A stretch of DNA of 64,000 nucleotides, from contig NZ_JAMFTH010000008.1 of the NCBI RefSeq assembly GCF_024195295.1, forward strand, positions 62,001 through 126,000, read 5' to 3'. Source of the stretch: Gilvimarinus xylanilyticus (GTDB lineage Bacteria > Pseudomonadota > Gammaproteobacteria > Pseudomonadales > Cellvibrionaceae). Positions 17,923 to 26,947 of the stretch are shown here, piece by piece. Both the position numbers and the translations under genes were made by a program. Position 1 is the stretch's first letter. Each line of letters begins with the position of its first letter. Under the pieces are notes generated by a model. It was not told the DNA's origin. It worked only from the letters and a program-made list of their open reading frames with translations, and did not search any database.

Positions 17923-19485
17923 ATGAATATTGAGACTCTGGATTTAGCCGTTTTCGTGGTCTACGTCGTGGCTTTGATTGGCATCGCCTGGTGGGTGTCG
18001 AGAGAAAAGTCGGGCCACGAAAAAAACACTAATGACTATTTTTTGGCGGGAAATAGCTTGCCTTGGTGGGCAATAGGCGCATCCTTGATTGCGGCTAATA
18101 TTTCGGCCGAGCAGATCATTGGTATGTCCGGCTCGGGTTATCAAGTCGGATTAGCGATTGCCTCTTACGAATGGATGGCCGCTATTACCTTGATCCTGGT
18201 GGGGAAGTACTTTCTCCCGATTTTCCTGAAAAACAAAATATACACAATGCCCCAATTCTTGGAGCAGCGCTATGACCACCGGGTTCGAATTGTCATGGCG
18301 GTGTTCTGGTTGGGTGTCTATGTCTTTGTGAATCTGACGGCAGTGCTCTGGTTGGGAGCTCTGGCAATTAACACCATCGTTGGAGTAGATCTAATCTATG
18401 GCATGGCTTTTCTCGGAGTATTTTCCCTGGCGTACTCGCTTTACGGTGGCTTAAAAGCCGTTGCCATGACCGATATCATCCAAGTGGTGCTGTTGGTATT
18501 GGGTGGTCTGTTTTTGTCTTACACGGCGCTGAATTTGATATCGGATAACGGCGGTGTCGTCCAGGGTTTTTTGACCCTGTCTGCGGAGTTGCCGGAAAAA
18601 TTTGACATGATTCTCGCCAAGGAGAACGAGCACTACATGGATTTGCCCGGGATCTCGGTATTGATTGGTGGCTTATGGATAATGAATCTGTCTTACTGGG
18701 GCTTTAACCAATACATCATTCAGCGCACCTTGGCGGCAAAGAGCGTAACCGAGGCGCAAAAAGGGATTGTATTTGCGGCATTTTTAAAATTGCTCATGCC
18801 GTTAATTGTGGTGTTGCCAGGCATTGCGGCAGTTCTGTTGGTGCCGGATTTGGGCAAGCCCGATCAAGCCTATCCATCGCTGATGAATTTAATGCCTGTG
18901 GGTATTAAAGGCTTGATTTTTGCCGCCTTGGTGGCGGCGATAGTGTCTTCTCTGGCGTCTATGACCAACAGTGTGTCGACGATTTTTACCATGGATATCT
19001 ACGCCAGCAAGCAGCCGGATAAAAGTCAGCAGCACTATGTGCGCGTGGGAAGGCTGATCAGTTTGGCCGCGTTGATTGTCGCCATGCTTGCTGCTAAACC
19101 TCTGCTTGGGCAGTTTGATCAGGCATTCCAATACATTCAAGAGTTTACCGGCTTTTTTACCCCGGGGATTGTGGTGCTGTTTGCATTGGGTATGTTTTGG
19201 TCGAAGACAACGGCTACTGGAGGCCTGGTGGCTGCAGTAGGTTCGGCCGTTCTCAGTCTCGCTTTTAAATTGCTTTGGCCTGAGTTGCCATTTATGGACA
19301 GAGTTGGGCTTGTGTTTTTGCTCTGTGTGCTGGCGGCTGTTGTCGTGTCGCTACTGGGGCAGGGTGCGACGAAAGAGCAGGCGGTCAAGCTCGATGAAGT
19401 CGATTTTGCGACAACGGGAGGTTTCAACTTGGCCAGTCTGGCCGTTGTACTGGTTTTGATCGCATTTTATACCGCGTGGTGGTGA
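17923..19485 (+). CDS. Sodium/solute symporter (SSS family), probable galactose carrier
   Basis: 520 residues with about 14 hydrophobic helices. NTNDYFLAGNSLPWWAIGASLIAANISAEQIIGMSGSG is split across the classic SGLT N-terminal signature (FLAGNSLPWW; IAANISAEQIIG). LAYSLYGGLKAVAMTDIIQ, GGLWIMNLSYWGFNQYIIQR and AAIVSSLASMTNSVSTIF are further SSS landmarks. Members of this family co-transport a sugar with Na+. Position directly after galK makes galactose the likely substrate; arabinose is possible because the genes downstream attack arabinan. Confidence 0.85.
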   Translation: MNIETLDLAVFVVYVVALIGIAWWVSREKSGHEKNTNDYFLAGNSLPWWAIGASLIAANISAEQIIGMSGSGYQVGLAIASYEWMAAITLILVGKYFLPIFLKNKIYTMPQFLEQRYDHRVRIVMAVFWLGVYVFVNLTAVLWLGALAINTIVGVDLIYGMAFLGVFSLAYSLYGGLKAVAMTDIIQVVLLVLGGLFLSYTALNLISDNGGVVQGFLTLSAELPEKFDMILAKENEHYMDLPGISVLIGGLWIMNLSYWGFNQYIIQRTLAAKSVTEAQKGIVFAAFLKLLMPLIVVLPGIAAVLLVPDLGKPDQAYPSLMNLMPVGIKGLIFAALVAAIVSSLASMTNSVSTIFTMDIYASKQPDKSQQHYVRVGRLISLAALIVAMLAAKPLLGQFDQAFQYIQEFTGFFTPGIVVLFALGMFWSKTTATGGLVAAVGSAVLSLAFKLLWPELPFMDRVGLVFLLCVLAAVVVSLLGQGATKEQAVKLDEVDFATTGGFNLASLAVVLVLIAFYTAWW

Positions 19486-19548
19486 GTGCTCGATAGGCGA
19501 AGGGAGGATAACCCTTTCCTTTTTTAGAATTATTTATTATTACGTTCT

Positions 19549-19633
19549 CGTTAACGTTAAAAAGTTAACGTTTACCCTCAAAAAAAGGTTGCTTTAACTG
19601 TTTAAGAGTATATAGTTAGGGATAACGTTTACC
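19549..19633. promoter_or_regulatory. Cluster of three LacI-type boxes before the island TonB receptor
   Basis: CGTTAACGTTAA (19549-19560), GTTAACGTTTACC (19564-19576) and ATAACGTTTACC (19622-19633) lie 85-170 bases before the receptor start. The TAACGTTTACC form resembles the GalR-like boxes at 14464 and 15551, and the first resembles the xylose-type palindrome, so either or both repressors may act here. Confidence 0.5.
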
Positions 19634-19718
19634 TTTTCGGGTCTGGCCGATTTCGCTCGGATTGGGTCAGTAAATAATAAAAGAAGCTTTCTGATTTACG
19701 TCAGGTTAGGAGGGCAGT

Positions 19719-22430
19719 ATGAAATATAAGTATAAGAAGCAGTTACTCAGCAGCGCCATCGCATCAGTGTTGATCGCTGGGGGTGCGCCAGTGGTCGCTC
19801 AGCAAAACAGTGAAAACACAGATGCCGATAGTGAAGTCTTAACAGAAATTGTTGTGGTTCGAGGCTTGCGCAGCAGTCTAAATCAAGCCGCCGATATTAA
19901 ACGTGACGCAGATCAGGTGGTTGAGGCCATTGTCGCTGAGGACATTGGCAAGTTCCCGGACAATACCGTAGCGGCCGCTTTGCAGCGTGTGCCGGGTGTC
20001 CAGGTGGTGAACAACTTTAACAATGAAATCGTCAGCCCCCTGATTCGCGGTATTGGCGATATTGTGACCACGTTGGATGGTCGCGAAATCTTTACCGGCG
20101 TGGGTCGTGGCTTTGCGTTCCAGGACTTGCCCGCCGAGGCGCTGTCAGGTGCCGAGGTTTACAAATCCAATTCTGCCAATCTGATTGAGGGTGGTATTGC
20201 CGGGGTCATCAATTTGACTCGCGTTAAGCCGTTCGCGTTTGATGAGGGGCTTACTGTCGCCACAAACCTTCGAGGTATGTATGGCGATGAAGTCGATGAT
20301 CTCGGCTTGACTGGTGGTATCCTGGTGTCCAACCGTTTTGACACAGATGCCGGTGAAATGGGTATCTTGGTAGATGTGTCTTATTCGGATCAGGATTTTA
20401 ATCGCCCGGTATCGTTTAACTGTGACCCGCGCTCCGCCACCAACGGCCCGCAAGGTGCGGCGGGTGTCGTGCTTCCGACCTGTGTGGGTGGCCTTACGGA
20501 TACGGGGGAGTATCAGCGTCCTCAGGCAAACCTTTACTACCAATGGCGCCCCACTGAAAATCTGGAAGTGTATGCCGATGCGCTCTACGCGGGCTATCGG
20601 GCTGAGTTTGCCACTCACTTTATTTTCTCTGACATCTTTTCGGCTCAAAGCATCACTGGTGTGACGGCCAATGGCGATGAGTTTACCGCGCCGGTCAACG
20701 ACGCCGGTTTCTACGACGCCAACTCGAGTGTCATCCAGTCCCTGCGCCTGGGGCAGACTGCTACCTTTAATAACGTGCCCGGTCTGACCTCCACCCAAGC
20801 AAAAACCGGCGAAACCGACCAGTATGTGTTTGGCGGCGGCGTGAAGTACACCTCTGATCGCTGGGATTTGAATGTGGACCTCTCCCGCGTGGAGTCAGAA
20901 AACGGCAATCGCAATACCATCGTCGATATTGGCAAGCAGATTGACGCGGTTAATATCATTGTCAACGATGACAGCCACGGTACTACGGTTATGCCCGGTT
21001 CGCCGTTGAGCACACCTGATGATTTCCGTCTGGCCAACAGTCTTTTTCAGGACTACAACCGAGCGGAATCTGTCGCCAACGCGATCCGTTTAGACGGGAA
21101 GTACAAGCTCGAAGAGGGCTTTATTCAGGAGATTCAATTTGGCGGGCGCATCATTGATCGCGATGCCAGTTTTTACTCGAATGCGCCGGGCGGCCCTGGA
21201 GCGCCAGGCGGTAATCGCGTGACTCTGGTGAGCGAGTCCGGCTTGCCTGATGACTTTTTGATTGAATCTCCAAATACTATTCCGGTTATTAACAACGGAG
21301 AGCACTGGTATACCCCCGACCCGGATTTTTTACGTGATAATACAGATGTGTTGCGCGAGCTCTATGGCGCCGAGCCGGGCGATCCGGCCTGGGATCCCTC
21401 ACGCAACTACGATGCCAGTGAAACTACCAGCTCTGTTTATCTGCAAGCTAAATACGGTTTGGAATTTGATTCGGGTATTTTGCTCGACGGTCTCATCGGG
21501 GTTCGCTATAGCCACACTGACCGCAGCCTGAGCGGCACCGGCCGCGTCAATGGTGAGCTTACGCCGCAGACCCGCGATACGTCTGAGGGCACCTTTCTGC
21601 CGAATGCATCGGCCCGTCTACAACTGACGGACGATCTTCAGCTTCGCTTTACTTATGCAAAAACCCAGGCACAGCCCTTCTTTGGCGATCTCAATCCAGG
21701 GTTAACCTATGATGTACCGTTGAACGCCAACATTCGCCCGACCGGCGGTGGCGGTAACCCCGATCTGGAGCCGCAGGAGTCGGATGCCTATGATGCCACT
21801 ATCGAGTATTACTTCAGCGACTCCTCGTACATGTCGGCAGCGGTTTACTATCGCACGATTGAGGGGCGGGTAGCTGCGGGTACCGAGATCGAAGAAATTG
21901 ACGGCATTGAATACAGCGTTACTCGTCCGCGCAATATTGGTGAGTCCAGTCTGCAAGGGGTAGAGCTGAGTGCCCAATGGTTCCTGGACTTTTTGCCTGA
22001 GGGCTTCGATGGTCTTGGTCTGACTGCAAACTATACCCTTGCCGATTCCTCCATTGATACCGAGGGCGATCCACTGGAAGGTGAGCCACTGCTGGGGGTA
22101 TCCAAGCATGCCTACAACGTCGGTGTGCTCTATGAAAAATACGGCATCACCGCGCGGGTCATGTACAACTGGCGCTCGTCATTCGATGACGGCTACTTTG
22201 GTGGCGGTCTGGTCACTCCAGGTGACGGAGCGAAGTTCAATACCGTTAAAGCCAACGGTCGCCTGGATTTGTCGATCGGTTATGACATTACGCCACAAGT
22301 TACCGTTAGCCTTGATGGGGTAAATGTCAATGGTGGTACGTACTACAGCTACTTTGACACTGAGCTGTTCCCCCATGATATCAGAATTGACGATACATTC
22401 TGGGGAGGCAGCATCCGCGCTCGCTTTTAA
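19719..22430 (+). CDS. TonB-dependent outer-membrane receptor (galactan/arabinan oligosaccharides)
   Basis: 903 residues. A signal peptide ends near GGAPVVAQQ. The TonB box is EIVVVRG, followed by the plug domain (DADQVVEAIVAEDIGKFPDN, LQRVPGVQVV, GLREI-type loop LDGREIF, VYKSNSANLIEGGIAGVINL). The beta-barrel ends in the aromatic-terminated RARF, as outer-membrane barrels do. The substrate is inferred: downstream genes encode exo-arabinanase-like GH93, GH43 and GH2 enzymes. A terminator-like hairpin follows it at 22443, which could lower expression of the downstream enzymes relative to the receptor. Confidence 0.9.
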   Translation: MKYKYKKQLLSSAIASVLIAGGAPVVAQQNSENTDADSEVLTEIVVVRGLRSSLNQAADIKRDADQVVEAIVAEDIGKFPDNTVAAALQRVPGVQVVNNFNNEIVSPLIRGIGDIVTTLDGREIFTGVGRGFAFQDLPAEALSGAEVYKSNSANLIEGGIAGVINLTRVKPFAFDEGLTVATNLRGMYGDEVDDLGLTGGILVSNRFDTDAGEMGILVDVSYSDQDFNRPVSFNCDPRSATNGPQGAAGVVLPTCVGGLTDTGEYQRPQANLYYQWRPTENLEVYADALYAGYRAEFATHFIFSDIFSAQSITGVTANGDEFTAPVNDAGFYDANSSVIQSLRLGQTATFNNVPGLTSTQAKTGETDQYVFGGGVKYTSDRWDLNVDLSRVESENGNRNTIVDIGKQIDAVNIIVNDDSHGTTVMPGSPLSTPDDFRLANSLFQDYNRAESVANAIRLDGKYKLEEGFIQEIQFGGRIIDRDASFYSNAPGGPGAPGGNRVTLVSESGLPDDFLIESPNTIPVINNGEHWYTPDPDFLRDNTDVLRELYGAEPGDPAWDPSRNYDASETTSSVYLQAKYGLEFDSGILLDGLIGVRYSHTDRSLSGTGRVNGELTPQTRDTSEGTFLPNASARLQLTDDLQLRFTYAKTQAQPFFGDLNPGLTYDVPLNANIRPTGGGGNPDLEPQESDAYDATIEYYFSDSSYMSAAVYYRTIEGRVAAGTEIEEIDGIEYSVTRPRNIGESSLQGVELSAQWFLDFLPEGFDGLGLTANYTLADSSIDTEGDPLEGEPLLGVSKHAYNVGVLYEKYGITARVMYNWRSSFDDGYFGGGLVTPGDGAKFNTVKANGRLDLSIGYDITPQVTVSLDGVNVNGGTYYSYFDTELFPHDIRIDDTFWGGSIRARF

Positions 22431-22442
22431 CGTGCATGGTTT

Positions 22443-22478
22443 GGCCGGGTGGGTGCAATGACTTGCCCGGCCTTTTTT
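22443..22478 (+). terminator. Rho-independent terminator after the TonB receptor
   Basis: GGCCGGG (22443-22449) and CCCGGCC (22466-22472) form a GC stem followed directly by TTTTTT. The next gene begins only 30 bases on, so partial read-through is likely. Confidence 0.75.
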
Positions 22479-22507
22479 ACACCCACAGTCAGAGTAAAGG
22501 CAAGATA

Positions 22508-24190
22508 ATGCAGATAACATTTGCCAAGCTGAGCCGAAGTGTCTCCACGCTACTACTGAGTACGTTTTTAACTTCGGGTTTGGCTGCCAAGGCCAGTGAG
22601 CCTCAGCTGATCAGCTCCGACGATGCGCTCTACCCGCGCCTTGTGCAGCTCAACCATCAGGCAGATCCTGAAAATAACGGTGATATCATTGCCAGCGTTA
22701 CCAGCTTTGCCGGTGGTCAGGGCCATGCGGATATCTTTGTGAGTCGGAATGAGGGTGAGAGCTTTGAGCGGCTCAGTCAAATTTACGATGAAGATTTTCT
22801 GACAGGATTGTGTTGCGGGGGCCTCTATGAGTTGCCCAGTGCCGTCAACGAGTTAGCAGCTGGCACCTTGCTTTGGGCCGGCTCCGTAGGGCAGGAAGCC
22901 GCAGATACTCCCATGCAGATGAAAATCTATCACAGTGTCGATCGGGGGCAGAGTTGGGACTACCTAAGCAACTGCGTCGATGCTCAGGCCCCTAAACGGC
23001 AGGGCGGCATTTGGGAGGCCGAGTTTATCATCGCAAAGACTGGCGAATTAGTGTGCTATTTCGCTGATGAGACGCCGCAGAATCACTCGCAAACACTCCG
23101 CTACACGAAGAGTTCAGATGGTATCAATTGGAGCGATCCGGTGAATGTAGTGGCCAGCACTAACCCAAATGATCGGCCAGGCATGCCGGAAGTCGTGCAC
23201 CTAGCAAGTGGCCAGTTCATGATGAGCTATGAGATATGCGGTGGCTTGAATTGTGCCGCCTACTATCGGTTGTCAGAAGATGGGCTGGATTGGGGGGATC
23301 CCACTGACCTCGGACAAGCATTAGAAACCCCGGATGGATTGACTTTCTGGGCAACCCCAACATTGGCTCTGGCGCCCAAGGCCAGTGGCGGCGAGCAGTT
23401 GCTGCTGCAGGGGCATACGCTGGTTCAAGGTGGCGCAGACCAACCAGGCAATGGCGCAACGGTATTTATCAACTCCAGCGCAGACCCGGTTAATGGCCAA
23501 TGGTATGCCTACGATGCTCCCACGCCAGTAGACCTTCCCGCAGGAACCAGCGTTAACTATTGTGAAAACTATTCTTCACCACTGTTGCCTCTTTCTGGTG
23601 GGTTGAAATTACTGCAGTTGTCCTCTGATTTTGCCGATGACGGGGTGTGTCGAACCTGGTTTAACGTCGCGCCGCTTGGTGGCGTTCGGGCGCAAGTGGA
23701 TGAGGTTCGAGGGAGTGCAGGGGAGACTCTGACGGGCACCGTACACCTCAGAGTCAGTGATGGCTATGACGGCGACTATACGCTCGACTTGCAGGTCGAA
23801 GGGCTGGAAGGACGTGTCGAGCTTTCTCAGTCTCCGGTAACCCTGCTTAGGGATAGGGAGCAATCCATAAGTTTTACTGTAGTACCTGAAACTCTGGTCC
23901 AGAACCTGAGCCCGGCGAATATGACCTTAATGGCCGGCGCCCTGTTAGTGCCCTGGTTTTGCAGCATGTTGCTTATGCGCAGCGGGCGAGTCAAATTGGC
24001 GGTGTGTGCCACTTTGGCTACAACGATTCTGATGTTGTCGAGCTGCGGCGGTGGCGGTAATTCAGCGCCAGGTGGCTCGATCAACACAGTCACCACTCAC
24101 TATCAAGGGGTCCTGCGGGTGAGCGGCGTTGATAATCCCGACGTTGAAACCCTGACACAGTTTACCGTCGTGGTGTCGCACCAAGAGTAG
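22508..24190 (+). CDS. GH93-like exo-arabinanase with a hydrophobic C-terminal region
   Basis: 560 residues from the ATG at 22508, preceded by AAAGG. A signal peptide ends near GLAAKASEP. The beta-propeller of the sialidase-like fold shows the GH93 landmarks YPRLVQL, GGIWEAEFII, RPGMPEVVHL and MMSYEICGGLNC; the glutamates in WEAEF and SYE correspond to the catalytic pair of exo-1,5-alpha-L-arabinanases. After about residue 450 comes an Ig-like segment interrupted by two hydrophobic stretches (GALLVPWFCSMLLM and LAVCATLATTILMLSSCGGGG), then GVLRVSG and a final beta strand. A sialidase annotation is the likely wrong alternative. It shares its catalytic domain type with the gene at 28188. Confidence 0.75.
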   Translation: MQITFAKLSRSVSTLLLSTFLTSGLAAKASEPQLISSDDALYPRLVQLNHQADPENNGDIIASVTSFAGGQGHADIFVSRNEGESFERLSQIYDEDFLTGLCCGGLYELPSAVNELAAGTLLWAGSVGQEAADTPMQMKIYHSVDRGQSWDYLSNCVDAQAPKRQGGIWEAEFIIAKTGELVCYFADETPQNHSQTLRYTKSSDGINWSDPVNVVASTNPNDRPGMPEVVHLASGQFMMSYEICGGLNCAAYYRLSEDGLDWGDPTDLGQALETPDGLTFWATPTLALAPKASGGEQLLLQGHTLVQGGADQPGNGATVFINSSADPVNGQWYAYDAPTPVDLPAGTSVNYCENYSSPLLPLSGGLKLLQLSSDFADDGVCRTWFNVAPLGGVRAQVDEVRGSAGETLTGTVHLRVSDGYDGDYTLDLQVEGLEGRVELSQSPVTLLRDREQSISFTVVPETLVQNLSPANMTLMAGALLVPWFCSMLLMRSGRVKLAVCATLATTILMLSSCGGGGNSAPGGSINTVTTHYQGVLRVSGVDNPDVETLTQFTVVVSHQE

Positions 24191-24278
24191 GAAGAATGTT
24201 TCCCTGCGTTAGAAGCCTGCAGACAATCAGCTAGGCTGAACCTGAAAACCGATGATTGATAATAAAGAGAAAGTGTTT

Positions 24279-25724
24279 ATGAGATATGTGATTTTGGTAT
24301 TTTTCACCTGCATCGCCTTGCTTGGCTGCAGTAACGAATCCAAGGTTAATGCTCCAGCGAAAACGGAGTCCGGTGCCGACTATCGGCTCAGCAGCGGTGA
24401 ACGTCAGCGGTTGGACACTCCATCACTGACATCTTACGCAGTAGAAGCAAAGGTTCGGTTGTCGGATGCGAATGCCAATGCGGGCTTGGCCTTTCATGCG
24501 CAAACCGGGGCAGAGAATTTTAAAGGTTTTTACACTGGGCTTGATGCTAAATCCCACACCGTATTCTTACTGAAGGGCAATAAAGAAATGGCGCGCCGCT
24601 CTGTTAGCGTTGAGCCGGGTGTGTGGTACTCGTTACGCCTAGAGGTTAGTGGCGATAACTATGTGCTGTACGTTAACGACAATCCGCTGGCCGAAAATCA
24701 GTTCCCCAAATACGACGCCGTTGATTCTACTTACACTAGTGGTGACTTGGCCCTGAGGGTTGCAAGTGGTAGCGCTGATTTTAAAGATGTGAAGGTCACT
24801 GCATTTGAAAAACCACTCCCCCAGATCAGTTATCAGAATCCCGTGCAGCCCGGCTGCGCTGATCCGGGCCTGATGAAGCATGAGAGTCGCTACTATGCTT
24901 ACTGTACCTACACACCAGATTATCCCACCATGGTAAACGGAATCAGGCTCTATACCTCTGATGATCTGGTGAGCTGGGAGGACCAGGGCTTTGTACTAAA
25001 AAATGAAGACTCCTGGGGTGAGTCGCGCTTTTGGGCTCCGGACATTGTGGCGCGCGACGGCGTTTTTTATCTCTACTACGCGGTGGACGAGCGGATCGCC
25101 GTTGCCACTTCAGAATCTCCGCTGGGGCCATTTGTGCAGGATGTGAAGGAGCCTATGGCCCCTGAGTCCATAAAAATCGATGCCTATGTTTTTGAAGACG
25201 ATGATGGTAAGCGCTACTTCTACTATGTGGGCTTTGATAATGGCAATCACATCTGGGGTGCCGAACTTAATGATGATATGAAAACGATCAAGCCTGACTC
25301 CGTCAAACTGATGATCAGCCCAGAAGAGCCCTGGGAGACACACATGGCGAATGTGGCTGAAGGGGCGGAAATCATCAAGCACAAGGGGGTTTACTATTTG
25401 ACCTATTCAGGCAGCCACTTTGAGAGTCCACACTACTCCGTGGGTTATGCCACGGCCAGTCATCCGCTGGGCCCTTGGTCGAAATATGAAAACAATCCGA
25501 TCATGAAGTCTACCAGCTACGCCCATGGAACGGCGCATCACAGCCTGGTGAGATCACCCGATGACAGCGAGCTGTTTATCGTCTATCACCAGCACAACGA
25601 TCTCTACACCACGGAGCCACGCCAGATGTCCATCGACCGGATGCAGTTTGTGCCTCAGGAAAATGGCCCGGACATACTTGAGGCCTGGGGGCCAACCGTG
25701 TCACCACAGCCAATGCCAAAATAG
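24279..25724 (+). CDS. GH43 family lipoprotein with N-terminal LamG/DUF1080-like domain
   Basis: 481 residues from ATG 24279; an in-frame ATG nine codons upstream at 24252 is possible. The signal sequence ends with the lipobox LLGC. Residues about 30-180 form a concanavalin-like beta-sandwich (YAVEAKVRLSDANANAGLAF, FYTGLDAKSHTVFLL). The five-bladed propeller follows with the GH43 catalytic triad: Asp in GCADPGLMKHE, the pKa-modulating Asp in SIKIDAYVFEDDDG, and Glu in NVAEGAEIIKHKGVYYL. Activity is probably alpha-L-arabinofuranosidase, beta-xylosidase or exo-galactanase; the arabinan/galactan setting favours the first or third. It lies between GH93 and galM in one operon. Confidence 0.82.
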   Translation: MRYVILVFFTCIALLGCSNESKVNAPAKTESGADYRLSSGERQRLDTPSLTSYAVEAKVRLSDANANAGLAFHAQTGAENFKGFYTGLDAKSHTVFLLKGNKEMARRSVSVEPGVWYSLRLEVSGDNYVLYVNDNPLAENQFPKYDAVDSTYTSGDLALRVASGSADFKDVKVTAFEKPLPQISYQNPVQPGCADPGLMKHESRYYAYCTYTPDYPTMVNGIRLYTSDDLVSWEDQGFVLKNEDSWGESRFWAPDIVARDGVFYLYYAVDERIAVATSESPLGPFVQDVKEPMAPESIKIDAYVFEDDDGKRYFYYVGFDNGNHIWGAELNDDMKTIKPDSVKLMISPEEPWETHMANVAEGAEIIKHKGVYYLTYSGSHFESPHYSVGYATASHPLGPWSKYENNPIMKSTSYAHGTAHHSLVRSPDDSELFIVYHQHNDLYTTEPRQMSIDRMQFVPQENGPDILEAWGPTVSPQPMPK

Positions 25725-25781
25725 GCTGAAGCTGCTTCGAGAACGGATAAGTAACAACACCGATAATGACAGAGGTGAGTG

Positions 25782-26930
25782 ATGAAACGCATTGGAACCT
25801 TATTACTGGTTGCCGCCAGCATGTTAAATGCCGGTTGGGCTTTGGCGGAGCAAGACAGTCGTATGAAAGTAGTGGTAGACGAATTTGGCAAGCTGGTTGA
25901 TGGTCGTGGTGTTGATCGATACACCATTGAGAACAGCAGTGGTGCAAGCATCCAACTGACGAATCTGGGCGCGGTTATTTTATCGCTTAAAGTTCCAGAT
26001 AAGAAGGGAAAGCTAGACGATGTAGTGTTGGGCTTTGATGAACCCGCACCTTACCTAACCGATAGCCCATATTTTGGAGCTGTTGTGGGGCGCTATGCTA
26101 ACCGCATCGATGAAGGTGAGTTCAGCCTTAACGGTAATAACTACAGTCTGGCGACCAATAATGATCAAAACCATTTGCATGGTGGCAACCTAGGTTTTGA
26201 TAAGCTTTTGTGGGACGGGCAGGTAGTTGAGACCGATCTCGGTACCGGCGTACGTTTTTCAACCGTATCAGATGATGGTGATGAAGGTTACCCAGGTCAG
26301 TTGTTTGTGGCCGTCACTTATGTATTTACCGATGACAATGCGTTGGAGATCAACTACCAAAGCTCGGCGGTTGACGATACCGTGGTGAACCTCTCCCAGC
26401 ACAGCTACTTTAACCTTGCGGGGCAGGGTGATGGTTCAATCCTGGACCACACGTTACAGATTAACGCTGACTTTTATACGCCCGTGGACAGAACCCTGAT
26501 CCCGACGGGTGAGATTCTCTCTGTTAAGCAAACCCCGTTTGATTTTACCCAACCCAAGCCAATCGGTCGCGACATTAAAGCAAAGCACGAACAACTGAGT
26601 TTTGGCGGTGGTTACGATCACAACTGGGTGCTGCGCCGCTCAGAATTCGAAGGTCAAATGCATCTGGCGGCCGTGTTAACAGATCCCGGTTCAGGCCGCA
26701 AGATGGAAGTTTTAACCGATCAGCCTGGTCTGCAATTTTACTCCGGTAACTTTCTTGATGGCAGCGTAACGGGAAAAGAAGGAGTGGCCTATGCGTATCG
26801 CGGCGCGCTCGCACTGGAAACTCAGCACTATCCCGACTCACCTAATCAGCCTCATTTCCCTCGCACCACCTTGCGTGGGGGTGAGAGTTTCACCACCACA
26901 ACCATCTACCGGTTCTCGGTGGTGAACTAA
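25782..26930 (+). CDS. galM: Aldose 1-epimerase, exported
   Basis: 382 residues; ATG 25782 has AGAGG upstream, while the GTG just before it is less likely. A signal peptide (ending near GWALAEQDS) directs it to the periplasm, unlike classic cytoplasmic GalM. Mutarotase motifs are FGAVVGRYANRIDEG (substrate Arg), NNDQNHLHGGNLGFDK (His), NLSQHSYFNLAG (catalytic His) and LALETQHYPDSPNQPHFP (catalytic Glu). It interconverts alpha and beta anomers of galactose or other aldoses. Its place among retaining and inverting hydrolases suggests it equilibrates released sugars before inner-membrane uptake. Confidence 0.93.
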   Translation: MKRIGTLLLVAASMLNAGWALAEQDSRMKVVVDEFGKLVDGRGVDRYTIENSSGASIQLTNLGAVILSLKVPDKKGKLDDVVLGFDEPAPYLTDSPYFGAVVGRYANRIDEGEFSLNGNNYSLATNNDQNHLHGGNLGFDKLLWDGQVVETDLGTGVRFSTVSDDGDEGYPGQLFVAVTYVFTDDNALEINYQSSAVDDTVVNLSQHSYFNLAGQGDGSILDHTLQINADFYTPVDRTLIPTGEILSVKQTPFDFTQPKPIGRDIKAKHEQLSFGGGYDHNWVLRRSEFEGQMHLAAVLTDPGSGRKMEVLTDQPGLQFYSGNFLDGSVTGKEGVAYAYRGALALETQHYPDSPNQPHFPRTTLRGGESFTTTTIYRFSVVN

Positions 26931-26947
26931 AAGTGGGATCAATGGGT

